Below, one piece after another: positions 8,674 to 18,111 of a stretch of 64,000 bases of DNA (position 1 is its first letter; each line of letters opens with the position of its first letter). The notes below the pieces were generated by a model. That model did no database searches and was not told the origin of the DNA. It saw only the letters and a list, made by a program, of their open reading frames with translations. This stretch comes from Flavobacteriaceae bacterium MAR_2010_72 (GTDB lineage: Bacteria; Bacteroidota; Bacteroidia; Flavobacteriales; Flavobacteriaceae). A program made the position numbers and the translations under genes. Location of the stretch: NCBI GenBank assembly GCA_003550275.1, contig QXCW01000002.1, forward strand, positions 3,037,501-3,101,500, written 5' to 3'.

Positions 8674-9396
8674 TTAATCTTGTACTTGGAATACGATTGG
8701 TAGTGAGTAAGGTACAATTACCGCCTTACCTCTTTGCTTTCCAGGCTTCATTTTTGGAAGTAAATTAATTACCCTAGCAGCCTCTTTTTCCAATGCAGGG
8801 TGTGGAGCTCTTGATCGAACCCCTGTTACGTTTCCGTTTTTGTCAATTTTGAAGATCACGTTGATACGTTGTCTTCCCGACAAACCTAAATCTCCCGCTA
8901 AATCTGTGTTGAATTTTTTGTTTACAAACTCTGCAATCTTTTCAGACATACAGGCTTTTTTAGCGTTGTTTCCACTTTCATTTTCACAACCAGGGAAAAC
9001 AGGCACGTTCTCAATAACAGCGAATGGTACCTCAATATCTTCTTCAACCTCTTCTACTTGAATTTCCTCAACTTTAACAATCTCTTCTTCCTGATCGGTT
9101 TCAGTCGACTCAATTACAGTTTCTTCAACTTCTTCCTCATCTTCAACTATCTCAATAACCTCTGGTGCCGCAGGTGGCGGTGGTGGAGGTGGAGGTGTTT
9201 GGATTTGTTCAGTAATTGGAATTTCTTCTTCTAGCTCTTCATCTAAATTTAACTGACCAATATCGATATTCGACTTATCATAAGTCTTATAATTAATAGT
9301 TAAATAAGTTACCGCTAACATCAATGCCAGACCAACAGCGAAGTAAATCGAACTGTTTCTTCCTACATCAGCTTTTGTACTTTTTTTCGGTTCCAT
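8674..9396 (-). CDS. tonB: Energy transducer TonB
   Basis: TonB couples the inner-membrane proton gradient (through ExbB/ExbD) to TonB-dependent outer-membrane receptors. The 240 aa protein shows a cytoplasmic start, one membrane helix at about residues 16-35, a linker with a run of eight prolines (about 68-75) followed by a strongly acidic Glu/Val repeat, and the C-terminal receptor-binding domain from about residue 125 (VPVFPGCEN ... LPIVFQVQD). The Bacteroidota-type (Y/F)PGCE start of the domain is intact. A broken paralogue lies downstream. No exbB or exbD is nearby. Confidence 0.92.
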   Translation of the reverse strand: MEPKKSTKADVGRNSSIYFAVGLALMLAVTYLTINYKTYDKSNIDIGQLNLDEELEEEIPITEQIQTPPPPPPPPAAPEVIEIVEDEEEVEETVIESTETDQEEEIVKVEEIQVEEVEEDIEVPFAVIENVPVFPGCENESGNNAKKACMSEKIAEFVNKKFNTDLAGDLGLSGRQRINVIFKIDKNGNVTGVRSRAPHPALEKEAARVINLLPKMKPGKQRGKAVIVPYSLPIVFQVQD

Positions 9397-9459
9397 GTCT
9401 TAAACGTTTTAAGGAATGCTAAATTAACCAATAAATTGTTAAAAAAGCAAGGGTTTGTT

Positions 9460-9825
9460 TTATTTTAACTTTACATTTTTTAGTTGGCTTATTAATATAG
9501 CCGCAAAAATTGTACCTAAGATATTTGCTACAACATCATAAGGATCTGAAGTTCTTAAATTTGAGGTGACTCCTTGAAGCCATTCTATTACAACACCGTA
9601 AGAAATAGAAATCACTGACGAAATCAAAATAGGATGACTAAAGTTTGTCTTCTTAAAATAATTATAACACAAGGTGGTTAGCAGCGCGTATGATAAAAAA
9701 TGATAAATCTTATCGTCAAAGCCAAAACCAATTGGTGGTAGTTTCCCTATACTTTTCAAGCTAAAAAAGGTCAACAAAAAAAGGTAGAGTACTAAAATGT
9801 TTAAAGCTAAACGTTTAGCCACCAA
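9460..9825 (-). CDS. VanZ-like family membrane protein
   Basis: A 121 aa protein with four predicted membrane helices. It shows the VanZ-like signature of a short conserved stretch after helix 1 ([18 protein letters not shown]) and an acidic residue in helix 3 (VVIEWLQ) with the following [18 protein letters not shown] segment. The family is named after a teicoplanin resistance gene, but most members are of unknown role and there is no resistance context here. Its start overlaps the end of gcvH by 11 bases, so it is translated from the gcvH transcript. Confidence 0.85.
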   Translation of the reverse strand: MVAKRLALNILVLYLFLLTFFSLKSIGKLPPIGFGFDDKIYHFLSYALLTTLCYNYFKKTNFSHPILISSVISISYGVVIEWLQGVTSNLRTSDPYDVVANILGTIFAAILISQLKNVKLK

Positions 9826-10195
9826 TTAATGCTTTATAATCATCTGCAGACAAAAGGCCTTCTAATTGGGACGTGTCAGAATATTTAATTTTTATCATCC
9901 AGCCTTCACCGTAAGGATCAGAATTTACTTTTTCAGGTTCGTCCTCTAATACCGTATTGAATTCAATAATTTCTCCAGAGACTGGTAAAAATAAATCTGA
10001 AACTGTTTTTACAGCTTCTACTGTTCCAAAAATTTCTTCAGCTTCTAATGTTTCGTCTACTGTTTCAACTTCCACATAAACAATATCGCCTAATTCTCCT
10101 TGCGCAAAATCTGTGATTCCAACAGTAACAGTATCTCCTTCAACCTTGACCCATTCGTGATCTTTGGTGTATTTTAAGTTAGATGGTATATTCAT
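9815..10195 (-). CDS. gcvH: Glycine cleavage system H protein
   Basis: Lipoylated carrier that shuttles the aminomethyl group between the P, T and L proteins of the glycine cleavage system in the cytoplasm. The 126 aa length is standard. The lipoyl lysine is K63 in [11 protein letters not shown], and the C-terminal EGWMIKIK motif is present. It has its own promoter (-7 element at 10222-10229) and overlaps the VanZ-like gene. The P, T and L genes are not in the window. Confidence 0.97.
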   Translation of the reverse strand: MNIPSNLKYTKDHEWVKVEGDTVTVGITDFAQGELGDIVYVEVETVDETLEAEEIFGTVEAVKTVSDLFLPVSGEIIEFNTVLEDEPEKVNSDPYGEGWMIKIKYSDTSQLEGLLSADDYKALIGG

Positions 10196-10221
10196 TTTTA
10201 ATGATAAAATTATTAATGTGA

Positions 10222-10229
10222 CAAATGTA
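10222..10229 (-). promoter_or_regulatory. Bacteroidota-type promoter of gcvH
   Basis: Minus-strand TACATTTG fits the TAnnTTTG -7 consensus, with a TTG 20 bases further upstream at the -33 position. It lies 27 bases before the gcvH start codon and after sprA ends in transcription order. Confidence 0.6.
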
Positions 10230-10255
10230 ATTTTTTAAAAACGGAATATCAACAC

Positions 10256-13200
10256 TTAATTTCCAAAATTATATCTCAAGGTCAACCCAGAACGGATAGT
10301 GGTTTGCGGAAATGCGGTTGAAATCGCATATTCAGAGAACGAATAGTCAAAATAGAAGATTCCTGTTAGATTTTTACTGAAGGCGTAATCTGCGGAGTAT
10401 TTTAATCCCCAAATGGTTTGCCCTGATGTCACCTGATTGTTCTCTAAATCTAAGTATCTAATAATGGTTTTATTGTCCCTAACCGAAATATCGGCCTTCA
10501 TATTCAAATCGCTTTTAATAATTTGTCCAGGACCAGCAAGTTTAGATCGTACTCTAACATCTTTTATACGATATCCTAGCCCGAGAATATATTCTTTCCC
10601 TTGAATTTCGGTCATTAAATTATTGTCAAAGCTTAAGGACAAAATTCGGTCTTTTTTAATTTCGGCAAGCACCTTAATCGAATTCTTCATTTCAAAATCG
10701 ATACGAACTAATGGACTGAATTGTTCTTCCAAATTTATATTGCTAAACAATACAGGGTTTTTAAAGTTTCCACCTTGGTTTAAATCATCAGGATTTTCCG
10801 GATCATAGTCCAAATTGGTTCTAAACTGATTTATGGTATAACTCGATCTATAACCATGGGTTAATGAAAAACGTCTAAACTTATCTTTAAACCATTTGTA
10901 TTTCATGAAACCCGTATACTTTAATTGCCAATTAGGAATTGGAACATCCCTAAATGCCGTGAGCTTAACCTTATTGGCACTTTGACCAGAATAAGCCGAC
11001 AAAAATGCCGGTAAAAGTACCGCCTGACTATTTTTCCCATAACCAATAGGGTAACCTTCAGCGTCTAAATTAGCAGGGTTCGAAATATCAATTCCTCGTT
11101 GCTGTGCTAAACGGTTTGCTATAATCAATCGGTTTGCTCTAAAATCGTTAAACGGGTCTGATTGTAATTCATCACTATTACTAAAAGCGGTTTTTATTAG
11201 AACCGTTGAAATATTAAAGTTTCCAAAGGAATTTCTAATTAAAGAGTTATAAGTGTCGCTAAATCCATCACCATCAATATCTGAAGTATTGAAACTCTCT
11301 GAAAGATTTTCAGAATAAGTCCTACTACCATTCAAATCAATCTTTAAGTCCTTTATAGGCTCTAAATTTGCCGAAACATCTAACACTCGATTGGTAACTT
11401 CGGTATATTGCTCATTAAAATTAGGAAATACCGTTAGCCATCCATTACGGGCCACTAAATCCCTAATATCACTTTGGCTTCCAAAGGTGTAACCAAATGT
11501 TGGTTTTAAAGTACCTATAAAACCAGGAGTTCTTAAATATCCTGGTAAAAAGGTTCCATTATTTTCGGTATAATTAACCTGAATACGTTTAACACTGGTT
11601 AATATATCGATAGTTGTATTCCAGATTTTGGTTCCAGCACTCGGTTTTGAAGAGCCTTGAGGCTGATTGGCAGTTGGATTTCCATTTCTGTCTAAGGCAG
11701 GAGCCGCCACCCGCTGACGATTAGCGACTGCATTACGTCCAACTGGCTTTTTAACCAATCCCAAATACCTGTATAAATTTTCCATGTTTAATGTAGAATT
11801 TATATTGTGTGTATTTGCATTTTGAATTGAGTTCCCCAAATTGTAGGTCGTTACAGAGCCATCTTTTTCGGTAAACGGGAGATTGTTATTTAAATCAGAA
11901 CCTTTTTGCCACTGAAAATCACCAGTATACGAATAGGTTGCCCGCAAGAAATTAAAAGTTGGTATTTTATATAAAGGAATTTCATAATTCAACTGTAATT
12001 GCTGATTTTGAATATTGGGATCACCAAGATCGAAAAATCCATCCCACACATCTAGGTTAGGGTCTTGTCTTCCGTTAAGGCGATCATCAATAAAATAATT
12101 TCTAACAATATTAGTATTGGCCGCATTAAAGTTTAAACTCAAGGCTTTGGTAATATTGTAATTGATGGCATATTGGGTATTGAAATTATAGTTCCTTCTA
12201 AATAATTCTTCAAGACCTATATTATTACCCGTCAAATCAACTTCCCTGAATTTTTGCTTACTAAACTGCCTGACTATATCACTTGTTGCAGAAAAACTTG
12301 TAGGTAATAAATTAAAATTGAAGTCTTTAAATATCTTCCAATATTTACCTGTAAACAAAGAGTCGCTTTTTGCGAAAGGTTCAACTACAATTGGGTTAAA
12401 ACTATAATTATAATTTACTCCGGCCCTAACATTTTGATCCAAAGAATTTTCGATTTCAAAATCTCTATGCTCTACTTTATTATAGGAATAATTAAAAGTG
12501 AAATTCTCGACATCGTAAAACCGTGGTTTAGACTCCCCTGTTCGCTGCTTTTTAACACCAATAAAATTGATGCTTTTACGCTTGGTATAATTCTCATTAA
12601 CCGATAAAATTGAGTCCTTATTCGGCGAATTATCTAATTGGGTCTGAAGCTTTATATCCCTGTAAAATTCATCATATTCTGGCGTAATAATTTCTTCACT
12701 TTGCGCATAGTTAAACGGTACTTGAATACCCCATTTTTTAGGAAGAAGTTGCCCTAGGTTAACATTGGTCACAACATCATATTGCTTTACATCTTCACGA
12801 CTACGCTCATTAGGTCGCTGCTCGATAGATCCAAAACCTGTAGTACTTTGCCTTCCAGTTGCGCTAATATTTGCAAAGTCGGCAAGATTAGTATCTACAC
12901 TCGCTATAGCTGCCCAACCGCCTTCATTGTCTAAATCTGATAGTCGTAACTCATTAAACCAAACTTCACCACATTGATTCATTGGTATATTTCCAGCACC
13001 AGGATTTTTAACGCCTACCATAAGCACCCGAACATCGCCAAAATTAGGATTTCCTCTAATAGCGACGCGTTGCTGACCCAAAACTTGCGGATCGAACTCA
13101 TTCGCAACTACTGGACCATCTGGGGTCACATCGTAATATGTAGGGTTAGGGTTGGCCAATGAACCATTAATAATCCCTAAAGATTTGATTTGTTGAAGTA

Positions 13201-16200
13201 CCTCTAGATCCAAATTAATTTCATTAGGCCATATATCTTCTCTTGAAGATCCTGTTTTAACATCAAGTGGCAATTCAATTTGATAATAATTTTGAGAGAG
13301 GTCGTTCCCCATTCTGATAAACCCAACCAAATCACCTGGCCCAAGGCTTCCTGTTTTACCGTCTTCAGCATGCATAAACATCCGCAGCTTTTTGTATTGG
13401 CGCATATCTACACTTATGTTCTTAAACACACCTCTTGAATCGCGTGGCTCGAGTTCACAAACTTCAAGAACCAAGGATTGCTCATTTTGACGAATGATAT
13501 TATTGTTGTTGTTAAGTTGTTCCAACTCCACTCCAGGAGGCAATACATAGTTACCTTCATTTTCTTGCAAGCCAACAATCCCAACATTGAATTCAGCATT
13601 AGAACTGTTGTTATTTGGGTCTTGGTCTAAATCTAAAGTATAACGCCTCCAATCACTTCGCACTAGATCAAGCGTTGCAAAACGCATTACCGTTGTTTGG
13701 GAAAACCCATTAAGGTATAATCTAGCGAAACGCACCGATCTAATATCGGTAATCCCTCCAATTGCTTTTGTAGGTTCTGAAATTGGAATTCTAAACTGAT
13801 ACCATTTCACTTCTCTTGATTGTCCATTAGGAAGTGTAACCGTTCGGGTTTTAATATCATTTATTCGAAGATTATTTTCATTTAAGGTAGAGGGTGAAAT
13901 ATTAACTGAATACTCATAGTAACTATCTATTGTATTCATGGTATTATCTCTATTGATGTCTTCAACATCTGGCTGTGGTGCGGCACCTCTATTGGTTTGT
14001 GTAAAGGTGTCTGGTGAATTGCCCTGTAAGCCATTGTATTTTTTATACCGTTGAAAAATGTTCCCCTCGGCATTTAAAAAATAAGTATAATTATCGTTGG
14101 AAGGATCTTCACCAAAATTTGCTCCAAATTGGGCGATTTCTTCAGCGTCGTCATAACCATCCAATCCTACGTCTTGATTGTCACGTTCAGCACCTAATGT
14201 AGAAAAGGTATAGATGAGTGATTGATTCCTTGGTACTACTGTTTGATACGCAGTTACTGGCGTTAAGCTTGAGATATCTCCGTTCTCCGGAAGACCATTC
14301 TCATACATTTTTTTACCATCCTTTAAAATATCTTCAGAAATATTACCAAGGTTAATACTCAAGGTTCCTCCAGGATTTGAAGTGTTGTCTAAAAATGGAT
14401 CCTGAAGCCAGAATTCAATATACTCCACATTGGCCTGCTCAAAATCGGTAGAAGTAATTTGCCTTGTAATTCCCGCCCAAGCCCGGGTTGGATTGTCAAT
14501 AATACCATCGGCAGCAGTTGGGTCAAAATTATAAGGTCCTCTTTCATTTGGATAATACACCAAGTCTAGTGTATTTATAACTGTAGGTTGTCCTTGAACA
14601 ATATCACGTTCAGGGAAAATCTCATCAATAAAAACACGTCTTGTGTAAAGATTAGAAACGTCATCTTCAGTCAAACCACTAGGGCGTTGGCTACTGTAAA
14701 AAATAGGGTCAATGGTATACCAATTTAAATGTGCACGGTTATACCCATTTTGAATTCCAATGTTATTTACTGGATCATCCTCATTGACATTATTTACGGT
14801 TCTTGGCCTACTTGAAAGCACCCAAGATAAGGGGCTTAACAACTCTATTGCACCTTGCGTCCCTTCAAAATCATCTACATATACTGTAGCTTCATTATTA
14901 AAATTGGTGCCCTTTGGTGCGCCTGGGGCCAAATACGCAAATTCCCCTCTAATAGATAAATTTGAAGGCACATCTGTATCAATATTTGGCAGTTTATTGA
15001 CCAATCGCGTTAAAAAAGGAACTTCGGTTGAGTAATTTCCGTTAAGTCCAAAAATGGTGTTGTTAATGGGTTCAGTATTGTAATTAGCTTTTTGTGTGAT
15101 TGGTCGTTCATTTAAATTCAATAAGGTAGTCCCTAAAACAAAATTTTCATTGAATTGGTGTTCAATATTAACTCCCGTGAATCGCCTTGTTTGTTGCCCA
15201 AATACAGCATTGTTTTCCACAGAAACATTAATAGGTGTGTTTGATGCTTTTAAGGCTTCATCTAAAATTTGTACACGCCCCAACTGGTAGTTAACCGTAT
15301 AATCAATCCCTTCAACCAATACACGGCCTCCAGCGGTTACTTTAACAGATCCTCTTGGTACGTTGAATGCACCAACTGATATGCCATCACCGCCAGACGA
15401 TTTATAGCGTCCTTTTAATTGGAACTTATTTTTTTCCGCTTCATTTAATGCTGCCGTTTTTGTCTTTTTATAAAGAATGTCGTACACATATTTTTCCTGA
15501 TTAGGATTGGCATACACATCATCCTCATAATCGGTCGGTACTTTTGGATCGCTTAACACGTCAAATAAATAGCGGCCAAAAGGCTCAACTTTAGTGAAAA
15601 TAATTTTACCGTTCTGTGTTAAAACTGTTAAACCAGGCACAAAATCAAAAAATCCATCACCACCTTCCTGTGGGTCATTATTGTAATTAAGCCGGTCTAA
15701 ATGGAACAATCGAATTAAAGGGGTATCAATAATCTCACTATCGTCATTAGGATCGAATGGTGTATTATTATCGAACCTTGGAAACGCGGTACCTTCAACT
15801 GGAGAAATATAATTTAAAGGAGAAGCTTCGGTATAAAAAATATTAAGCTTGAAATCTTCTTTACTTAATTGAAAGGAACCCGTATCGTAGATGTTTTTCA
15901 TCATTAAATCCCAAATAGGTTCGTCAACGTTGGTAAGCGCGCTTTTTAACATCTTCAAAACCAAATTGTTATTATTGACAATTTGATTACCTGTGCCTTG
16001 ATCTGTACTTACATCGGTAGCATTCACACCATCATTGGCAAACTCACCGACTTGGTATACCGTACCGCCAATGGTGTATTGAAAGGCAACCGCCAGAACC
16101 TCATCATTTAACAAGCGTTGATTCAAGGAAATATATCCAAGTCTGGTATTAAGCGTATAATCCTGACCTTGTATTAATTTTTTGGCATTTTCGAGTTTTC

Positions 16201-17467
16201 CAAAATCGAAACCTTCGTTTGCGGTTGGTAGAATTCCTTGTTCCACAGTCGTAATATCTCTAACCGCTTGTGTTAATTGAGACCCAGCGCCTCCTATGTT
16301 TTTTGGATCGAAGTCGTTATTGGGATTGTTTGGAGGTTGATTGGCTCCAACATTTACAAAGCCTGCCGGCGGACTATCAAGACCAATGACGTCTGATTCC
16401 CCTAAATCCTGAAAAGCCACAACGTTTCTTACATTATCAGTTTGATTACTACGGTTGGTAACCCAAACTTCAACTCTTGTAATTTGAATGTTATTATCAA
16501 TAAACGGATAACGTTGCATTGAAGCATCGTAATTGTTTCTAAAGTACTGTGCTAAAAAGAAGTGACGGTTTTCGTCATAATCTCGAGCAAAAAATTGAAA
16601 TTCTTCTAAAGTGCCACCACCTTGTGCAATCACCGAGCGCGATTGGGATTTTTGTTCAGAAAATACTGCAGTCACTCGGGTTTTTCCAAATTGGAGTTCC
16701 GTTTTAACTCCAAATAAACTTTGGGCTCCTGTAATCAAGGAACTATTAAGTGGCATACTCACATTACCAACTTCAATTTTTCTAACTATGTCATCTTCAT
16801 CTGGGGTGTATTCCAGCTTCACAAGATTTTGAAAATCAAAGGTTGATTGGGTATCATAATTGGCGGTAACTTGTAAGCGTGTACCGACTTTACCTAATAA
16901 ACTTAAACTGATGCGTTGGTCAAAATCAAAGGTGAAATTACTTCGGTTTCTTGGAGAAAAGGTCGGGTTTTCCTGTTTTGTAAACAACACTCCCAAATCC
17001 ATTTCAACCGACCCTTGAGGAATAACTTCTATTATATTACTTCCAAAAACACTTTCAAAAAACCCTGAATTCACATAAAATTCGGGAAGTAAATTTTTCT
17101 GTATATCTTCACTACCTGCCTTTTTACCATCCGCTGCATCTATTTTTTGCTTATAATAGGATTTTTGACTTTCGAGAATTACAAGTCTTTGATACTCGGC
17201 TGGAGTTAAAATAATAGGATAATTAATATTAAAATTCCCAACCGTTTCAGTGTAAATATAGCGGTCTGAAATTGGGTCATAGGTATATTTTGAAACAATA
17301 CTATTTGGATTAGGCATATTGATTCTGCCAAGTGAAAACCCTGTTTTTGTAGTGTCTTGAGGCGCTGGTATTTGTTGAGAATAAGCCGAACCACTAATCA
17401 ATAATAGCACATTGATTAAGAGAAAACGTTTTAAAGATGTTGATAAAGTATAGTTAGTGGTACTCAA
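10256..17467 (-). CDS. sprA: SprA, outer-membrane translocon of the type IX secretion system
   Basis: Giant outer-membrane protein (2403 aa) that forms the export pore of the type IX secretion system, needed for gliding adhesins and secreted enzymes. A signal peptide ends near residue 30 (SGSAYSQQ). Long stretches of alternating strands, the two repeated SprA N-terminal-type blocks (around residues 50-500 and again near 1150-1400), and a final aromatic strand (LTLRYNFGN) fit a 36-strand barrel protein of the SprA/Sov family, whose usual length is about 2400 aa. It starts 5 bases after ruvA and probably shares the ruvA promoter. No other secretion genes lie nearby. Confidence 0.95.
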   Translation of the reverse strand: MSTTNYTLSTSLKRFLLINVLLLISGSAYSQQIPAPQDTTKTGFSLGRINMPNPNSIVSKYTYDPISDRYIYTETVGNFNINYPIILTPAEYQRLVILESQKSYYKQKIDAADGKKAGSEDIQKNLLPEFYVNSGFFESVFGSNIIEVIPQGSVEMDLGVLFTKQENPTFSPRNRSNFTFDFDQRISLSLLGKVGTRLQVTANYDTQSTFDFQNLVKLEYTPDEDDIVRKIEVGNVSMPLNSSLITGAQSLFGVKTELQFGKTRVTAVFSEQKSQSRSVIAQGGGTLEEFQFFARDYDENRHFFLAQYFRNNYDASMQRYPFIDNNIQITRVEVWVTNRSNQTDNVRNVVAFQDLGESDVIGLDSPPAGFVNVGANQPPNNPNNDFDPKNIGGAGSQLTQAVRDITTVEQGILPTANEGFDFGKLENAKKLIQGQDYTLNTRLGYISLNQRLLNDEVLAVAFQYTIGGTVYQVGEFANDGVNATDVSTDQGTGNQIVNNNNLVLKMLKSALTNVDEPIWDLMMKNIYDTGSFQLSKEDFKLNIFYTEASPLNYISPVEGTAFPRFDNNTPFDPNDDSEIIDTPLIRLFHLDRLNYNNDPQEGGDGFFDFVPGLTVLTQNGKIIFTKVEPFGRYLFDVLSDPKVPTDYEDDVYANPNQEKYVYDILYKKTKTAALNEAEKNKFQLKGRYKSSGGDGISVGAFNVPRGSVKVTAGGRVLVEGIDYTVNYQLGRVQILDEALKASNTPINVSVENNAVFGQQTRRFTGVNIEHQFNENFVLGTTLLNLNERPITQKANYNTEPINNTIFGLNGNYSTEVPFLTRLVNKLPNIDTDVPSNLSIRGEFAYLAPGAPKGTNFNNEATVYVDDFEGTQGAIELLSPLSWVLSSRPRTVNNVNEDDPVNNIGIQNGYNRAHLNWYTIDPIFYSSQRPSGLTEDDVSNLYTRRVFIDEIFPERDIVQGQPTVINTLDLVYYPNERGPYNFDPTAADGIIDNPTRAWAGITRQITSTDFEQANVEYIEFWLQDPFLDNTSNPGGTLSINLGNISEDILKDGKKMYENGLPENGDISSLTPVTAYQTVVPRNQSLIYTFSTLGAERDNQDVGLDGYDDAEEIAQFGANFGEDPSNDNYTYFLNAEGNIFQRYKKYNGLQGNSPDTFTQTNRGAAPQPDVEDINRDNTMNTIDSYYEYSVNISPSTLNENNLRINDIKTRTVTLPNGQSREVKWYQFRIPISEPTKAIGGITDIRSVRFARLYLNGFSQTTVMRFATLDLVRSDWRRYTLDLDQDPNNNSSNAEFNVGIVGLQENEGNYVLPPGVELEQLNNNNNIIRQNEQSLVLEVCELEPRDSRGVFKNISVDMRQYKKLRMFMHAEDGKTGSLGPGDLVGFIRMGNDLSQNYYQIELPLDVKTGSSREDIWPNEINLDLEVLQQIKSLGIINGSLANPNPTYYDVTPDGPVVANEFDPQVLGQQRVAIRGNPNFGDVRVLMVGVKNPGAGNIPMNQCGEVWFNELRLSDLDNEGGWAAIASVDTNLADFANISATGRQSTTGFGSIEQRPNERSREDVKQYDVVTNVNLGQLLPKKWGIQVPFNYAQSEEIITPEYDEFYRDIKLQTQLDNSPNKDSILSVNENYTKRKSINFIGVKKQRTGESKPRFYDVENFTFNYSYNKVEHRDFEIENSLDQNVRAGVNYNYSFNPIVVEPFAKSDSLFTGKYWKIFKDFNFNLLPTSFSATSDIVRQFSKQKFREVDLTGNNIGLEELFRRNYNFNTQYAINYNITKALSLNFNAANTNIVRNYFIDDRLNGRQDPNLDVWDGFFDLGDPNIQNQQLQLNYEIPLYKIPTFNFLRATYSYTGDFQWQKGSDLNNNLPFTEKDGSVTTYNLGNSIQNANTHNINSTLNMENLYRYLGLVKKPVGRNAVANRQRVAAPALDRNGNPTANQPQGSSKPSAGTKIWNTTIDILTSVKRIQVNYTENNGTFLPGYLRTPGFIGTLKPTFGYTFGSQSDIRDLVARNGWLTVFPNFNEQYTEVTNRVLDVSANLEPIKDLKIDLNGSRTYSENLSESFNTSDIDGDGFSDTYNSLIRNSFGNFNISTVLIKTAFSNSDELQSDPFNDFRANRLIIANRLAQQRGIDISNPANLDAEGYPIGYGKNSQAVLLPAFLSAYSGQSANKVKLTAFRDVPIPNWQLKYTGFMKYKWFKDKFRRFSLTHGYRSSYTINQFRTNLDYDPENPDDLNQGGNFKNPVLFSNINLEEQFSPLVRIDFEMKNSIKVLAEIKKDRILSLSFDNNLMTEIQGKEYILGLGYRIKDVRVRSKLAGPGQIIKSDLNMKADISVRDNKTIIRYLDLENNQVTSGQTIWGLKYSADYAFSKNLTGIFYFDYSFSEYAISTAFPQTTIRSGLTLRYNFGN

Positions 17468-17472
17468 ATCGT

Positions 17473-18054
17473 TTATAAGTTTTTTAAAGCTTCCTTTATA
17501 ATGGTCTCTACATTAGCATCTGGCTTATTGGATATAATTTTATCGATAACGCGTTCGGACTGTTTTCTAACAAATCCAAGCACTTCTAAAGCAGATAACG
17601 CTTCATCCTTACTGGTATTGTTCTGTTGAAGGGAAACTTCATCTATATCGTATACTTTTAAGATTTTGTCTTTTAAATCTAAAATGACACGTTGAGCTGT
17701 TTTGGCTCCAATTCCCTTTATGGATTGTATCAATGCTACGTCTCCAACTGCAATGCCTTCCCTGACCTGTTTTGGTGATAAGGATGACAGCATGGTTCTG
17801 GCGGTACTGGCACCAACTCCACTAACTGATATTAAAAGTTTAAATATATCACGTTCGGCAATAGAAGAAAAGCCATACAAGGTATGTGAATCTTCTTTTA
17901 CTAATAGATAGGAATATAACTTAAGGTGTTCTTGGTCAGGGATTTGAGAGTAGGTGTGTAGAGAAATATTAAGCATATATCCAACTCCATTGCAATCTAT
18001 AACAACATCTGTTAGATTTTTTTCCACCAATTTCCCCTCAATATGTGTAATCAT
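17473..18054 (-). CDS. ruvA: Holliday junction DNA helicase subunit RuvA
   Basis: RuvA binds four-way junctions as a tetramer and loads the RuvB motor for branch migration. The 193 aa protein has the N-terminal OB fold (MITHIEGKLVEK), two helix-hairpin-helix motifs (SVSGVGASTARTML and SIKGIGAKTAQRVI) and the C-terminal UBA-like domain that contacts RuvB (DEALSALEVLGF). It lies 5 bases upstream of sprA and has a well-formed promoter. ruvB is encoded separately 3.5 kb away on the same strand. Confidence 0.97.
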   Translation of the reverse strand: MITHIEGKLVEKNLTDVVIDCNGVGYMLNISLHTYSQIPDQEHLKLYSYLLVKEDSHTLYGFSSIAERDIFKLLISVSGVGASTARTMLSSLSPKQVREGIAVGDVALIQSIKGIGAKTAQRVILDLKDKILKVYDIDEVSLQQNNTSKDEALSALEVLGFVRKQSERVIDKIISNKPDANVETIIKEALKNL

Positions 18055-18076
18055 CTAGTAACTTTTGTTATAGTCT

Positions 18077-18106
18077 CAAATGTAATAAAATTATTTGCAT
18101 TACAAA
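18077..18106 (-). promoter_or_regulatory. Promoter of ruvA-sprA
   Basis: Minus strand: TTTG (18103-18106), an 18-base spacer, then TACATTTG (18077-18084). Both elements match the Bacteroidota sigma-A consensus. The ruvA ATG is 22 bases downstream of the -7 element, and the tiny ruvA-sprA gap suggests sprA is read from here. Confidence 0.7.
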
Positions 18107-18111
18107 GATGA

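Noticed and set aside
9173-9200. A microsatellite in tonB (GGT/GGC-type run).
   Set aside because: It encodes the proline run normal for TonB linkers; the codons are mixed and there is no sign of phase variation.
9460-9825. VanZ as a glycopeptide resistance gene.
   Set aside because: It is a VanZ-like domain protein coupled to gcvH with no other van genes; the family is mostly of unknown role.
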